Shown one piece after another: positions 4,878 to 5,722 of a DNA stretch of 5,722 bases. The notes under the pieces are model-generated. The model ran no database searches, had not been told where the DNA came from, and saw only the letters and a list, made by a program, of their open reading frames with translations. Both the position numbers and the translations under genes were made by a program. Source of the stretch: Candidatus Woesearchaeota archaeon (lineage in GTDB: Archaea > Nanobdellota > Nanobdellia > Woesearchaeales > GW2011-AR15); assembly GCA_016934775.1 (NCBI GenBank), contig JAFGSP010000104.1, forward strand, positions 1 to 5,722, in the 5' to 3' direction. Each line of letters begins with the position of its first letter. Position 1 is the stretch's first letter.

Positions 4878-4916
4878 CATTTATGTGATGGAGAATATAT
4901 GTTTAGAGTAATTTTC

Positions 4917-5722
4917 TTAGTTTTGCATTGCACTCAGAGACATTATGAAAAAAATAAACATAAAATAAACTGCAAAAAACAGAATCTGGAGGACTACCCC
5001 GATAATACCCAAGATGATTCCTGCTTTTGAAATCACGTTGTTGGATTTGTCTGATTTCTTGAGCTTATTTTTAGCTACTATGCCCAAGATTATAGAAGGA
5101 ACTCCTGTAAGGAACCCAAAATAAATGGGTATAGATGTAGAAACTATCCCAAGCAGGAGCGATAGCAACGAAAGTGTTTCAAATTTATTGACTACCTTCT
5201 GTTTGCCTTTTCTTCTCTTAACGATGAAATAATAAAATATCTGGCCAAGAGGGACAAGGGTCAGGATTAGCAACCATACCAATTTTGAGCTAAAATCTCT
5301 CTTTATGCAGTCATATATCATAAATATCCACAATATGAACAAGAGAAGATAAATAATCAGCACAGATATAAATATTAAAATAAATATAATAAAGAAAGAA
5401 AAGTTGAAGTCATTATCATAGGCAGGCTCTTCTTCAATGACATTTGCTGTAAGTGCTATCTTCTTCTCATCCTCATCTGTTTCGACTGTAACCATAAATA
5501 CTTTTTCTCCAGGCTGAGCATCCTCTATGGGGATTATATAAAGATAGATTATTTCGGCCTCTCCAGCTTCTACCGACACCTTTTCTTCTGGGTCGAACCT
5601 ATATGTTGCCCAAGACTCAATATTATCAACTGAAAGTTCGTATGATCTGTCTTCGACACCGTTGTTCTCTATTATTAAGGGATATGCTGTGCCTGATGTT
5701 CCTTTGATAACATCTTGTTTTC
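4917..5722 (-). CDS. Membrane protein with Ig-like domain, PLDc_N and DUF4190 (N-terminus beyond right edge)
   Basis: The frame is open without a stop from the right edge to TAA at 4917-4919, giving 267 visible residues; a GTG at 5577-5579 is internal Val, not the start. Residues 1-95 look like the end of an extracytoplasmic Ig-like/NEW3-type beta domain: YPLIIENNGVEDRSYELSVD (13-32), SWATYRFDP (36-44), VEAGEAEIIYLYII (50-63) and AQPGEKVFMVTVE (68-80). An acidic linker leads to hydrophobic residues 107-136. A PLDc_N-like two-helix region follows (FILWIFMIYDCIKRD, then VWLLILTLVPLGQIFYYFIVKRRK, ending at 171). The DUF4190-like part covers 181-255, with two LGI-type glycine segments (LLLGIVS and IILGIVAKNKLKK) and SKAGIILGIIGVVL. 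I infer an envelope protein with a surface domain and a membrane-embedded tail. Its precise role is unknown. It points the same way as mtnP, which has its own promoter. Confidence 0.8.
   Translation of the reverse strand, partial: KQDVIKGTSGTAYPLIIENNGVEDRSYELSVDNIESWATYRFDPEEKVSVEAGEAEIIYLYIIPIEDAQPGEKVFMVTVETDEDEKKIALTANVIEEEPAYDNDFNFSFFIIFILIFISVLIIYLLLFILWIFMIYDCIKRDFSSKLVWLLILTLVPLGQIFYYFIVKRRKGKQKVVNKFETLSLLSLLLGIVSTSIPIYFGFLTGVPSIILGIVAKNKLKKSDKSNNVISKAGIILGIIGVVLQILFFAVYFMFIFFIMSLSAMQN

Noticed and set aside
5577..5579. GTG as the start of the right-edge membrane protein
   Set aside because: The frame stays open to the edge, and the upstream residues continue an Ig-like domain, so this codon is internal.
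1..5722. tRNA, rRNA, CRISPR array, insertion sequence or riboswitch
   Set aside because: I looked for cloverleaf arms, regularly spaced repeats, transposase motifs and structured leaders on both strands and saw none I could support.

Overview
The window looks like chromosomal DNA of an archaeon, probably a small-genome lineage such as DPANN (Woesearchaeota/Pacearchaeota-like); the phylum is an inference. The sequence is AT-rich and compact, and no stretch of 300 bases lacks a gene. Most start codons have a TATA-like element about 22-31 nt upstream and no Shine-Dalgarno site, the archaeal leaderless pattern. The protein set also fits: a free-standing NFACT-R protein beginning at its coiled coil, a short CRS1-YhbY protein, a wHTH/RelE pair of archaeal type, and an Ig-like/PLDc_N/DUF4190 membrane protein.

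Layout, left to right. (1) 1-211, minus: N-terminal part of a small membrane protein with a GTG start, running off the left edge. (2) 280-878, minus: a toxin-antitoxin operon, with a winged-helix antitoxin followed by a RelE/ParE-family toxin and an ATGA overlap. An 18-bp perfect palindrome lies between its TATA box and its start codon. (3) 904-2000, minus: an NFACT-R (DUF814) protein followed 32 nt later by a CRS1-YhbY protein, both expected to act on the large ribosomal subunit. (4) 2099-2308, minus: an unrecognised 69-residue protein with a clear promoter. (5) 2428-3366, plus: a PfkB-family kinase closest to adenosine kinases. (6) 3422-4045, plus: a 207-residue protein with a methyltransferase-like layout but a degenerate cofactor loop. 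(7) 4051-4821, minus: S-methyl-5'-thioadenosine phosphorylase, converging on gene 6 with 5 bp between stop codons. (8) 4917-5722, minus: C-terminal part of a membrane protein with an outer Ig-like domain, PLDc_N and DUF4190, running off the right edge.

Functional links: the phosphorylase releases adenine from methylthioadenosine, and the kinase probably phosphorylates adenosine or a related nucleoside, so the right half carries two adenine-nucleoside salvage functions, though not in one operon. The NFACT-R/YhbY pair suggests a small ribosome maintenance or quality-control operon. The toxin-antitoxin operon is inserted directly behind it, and its TATA box overlaps the yhbY stop codon. I saw no tRNA, rRNA, CRISPR array, insertion sequence or obvious phage gene, and no clearly new multi-gene system. 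The best leads are the operator of the wHTH/RelE pair, the small orphan gene and the degenerate methyltransferase-like protein.
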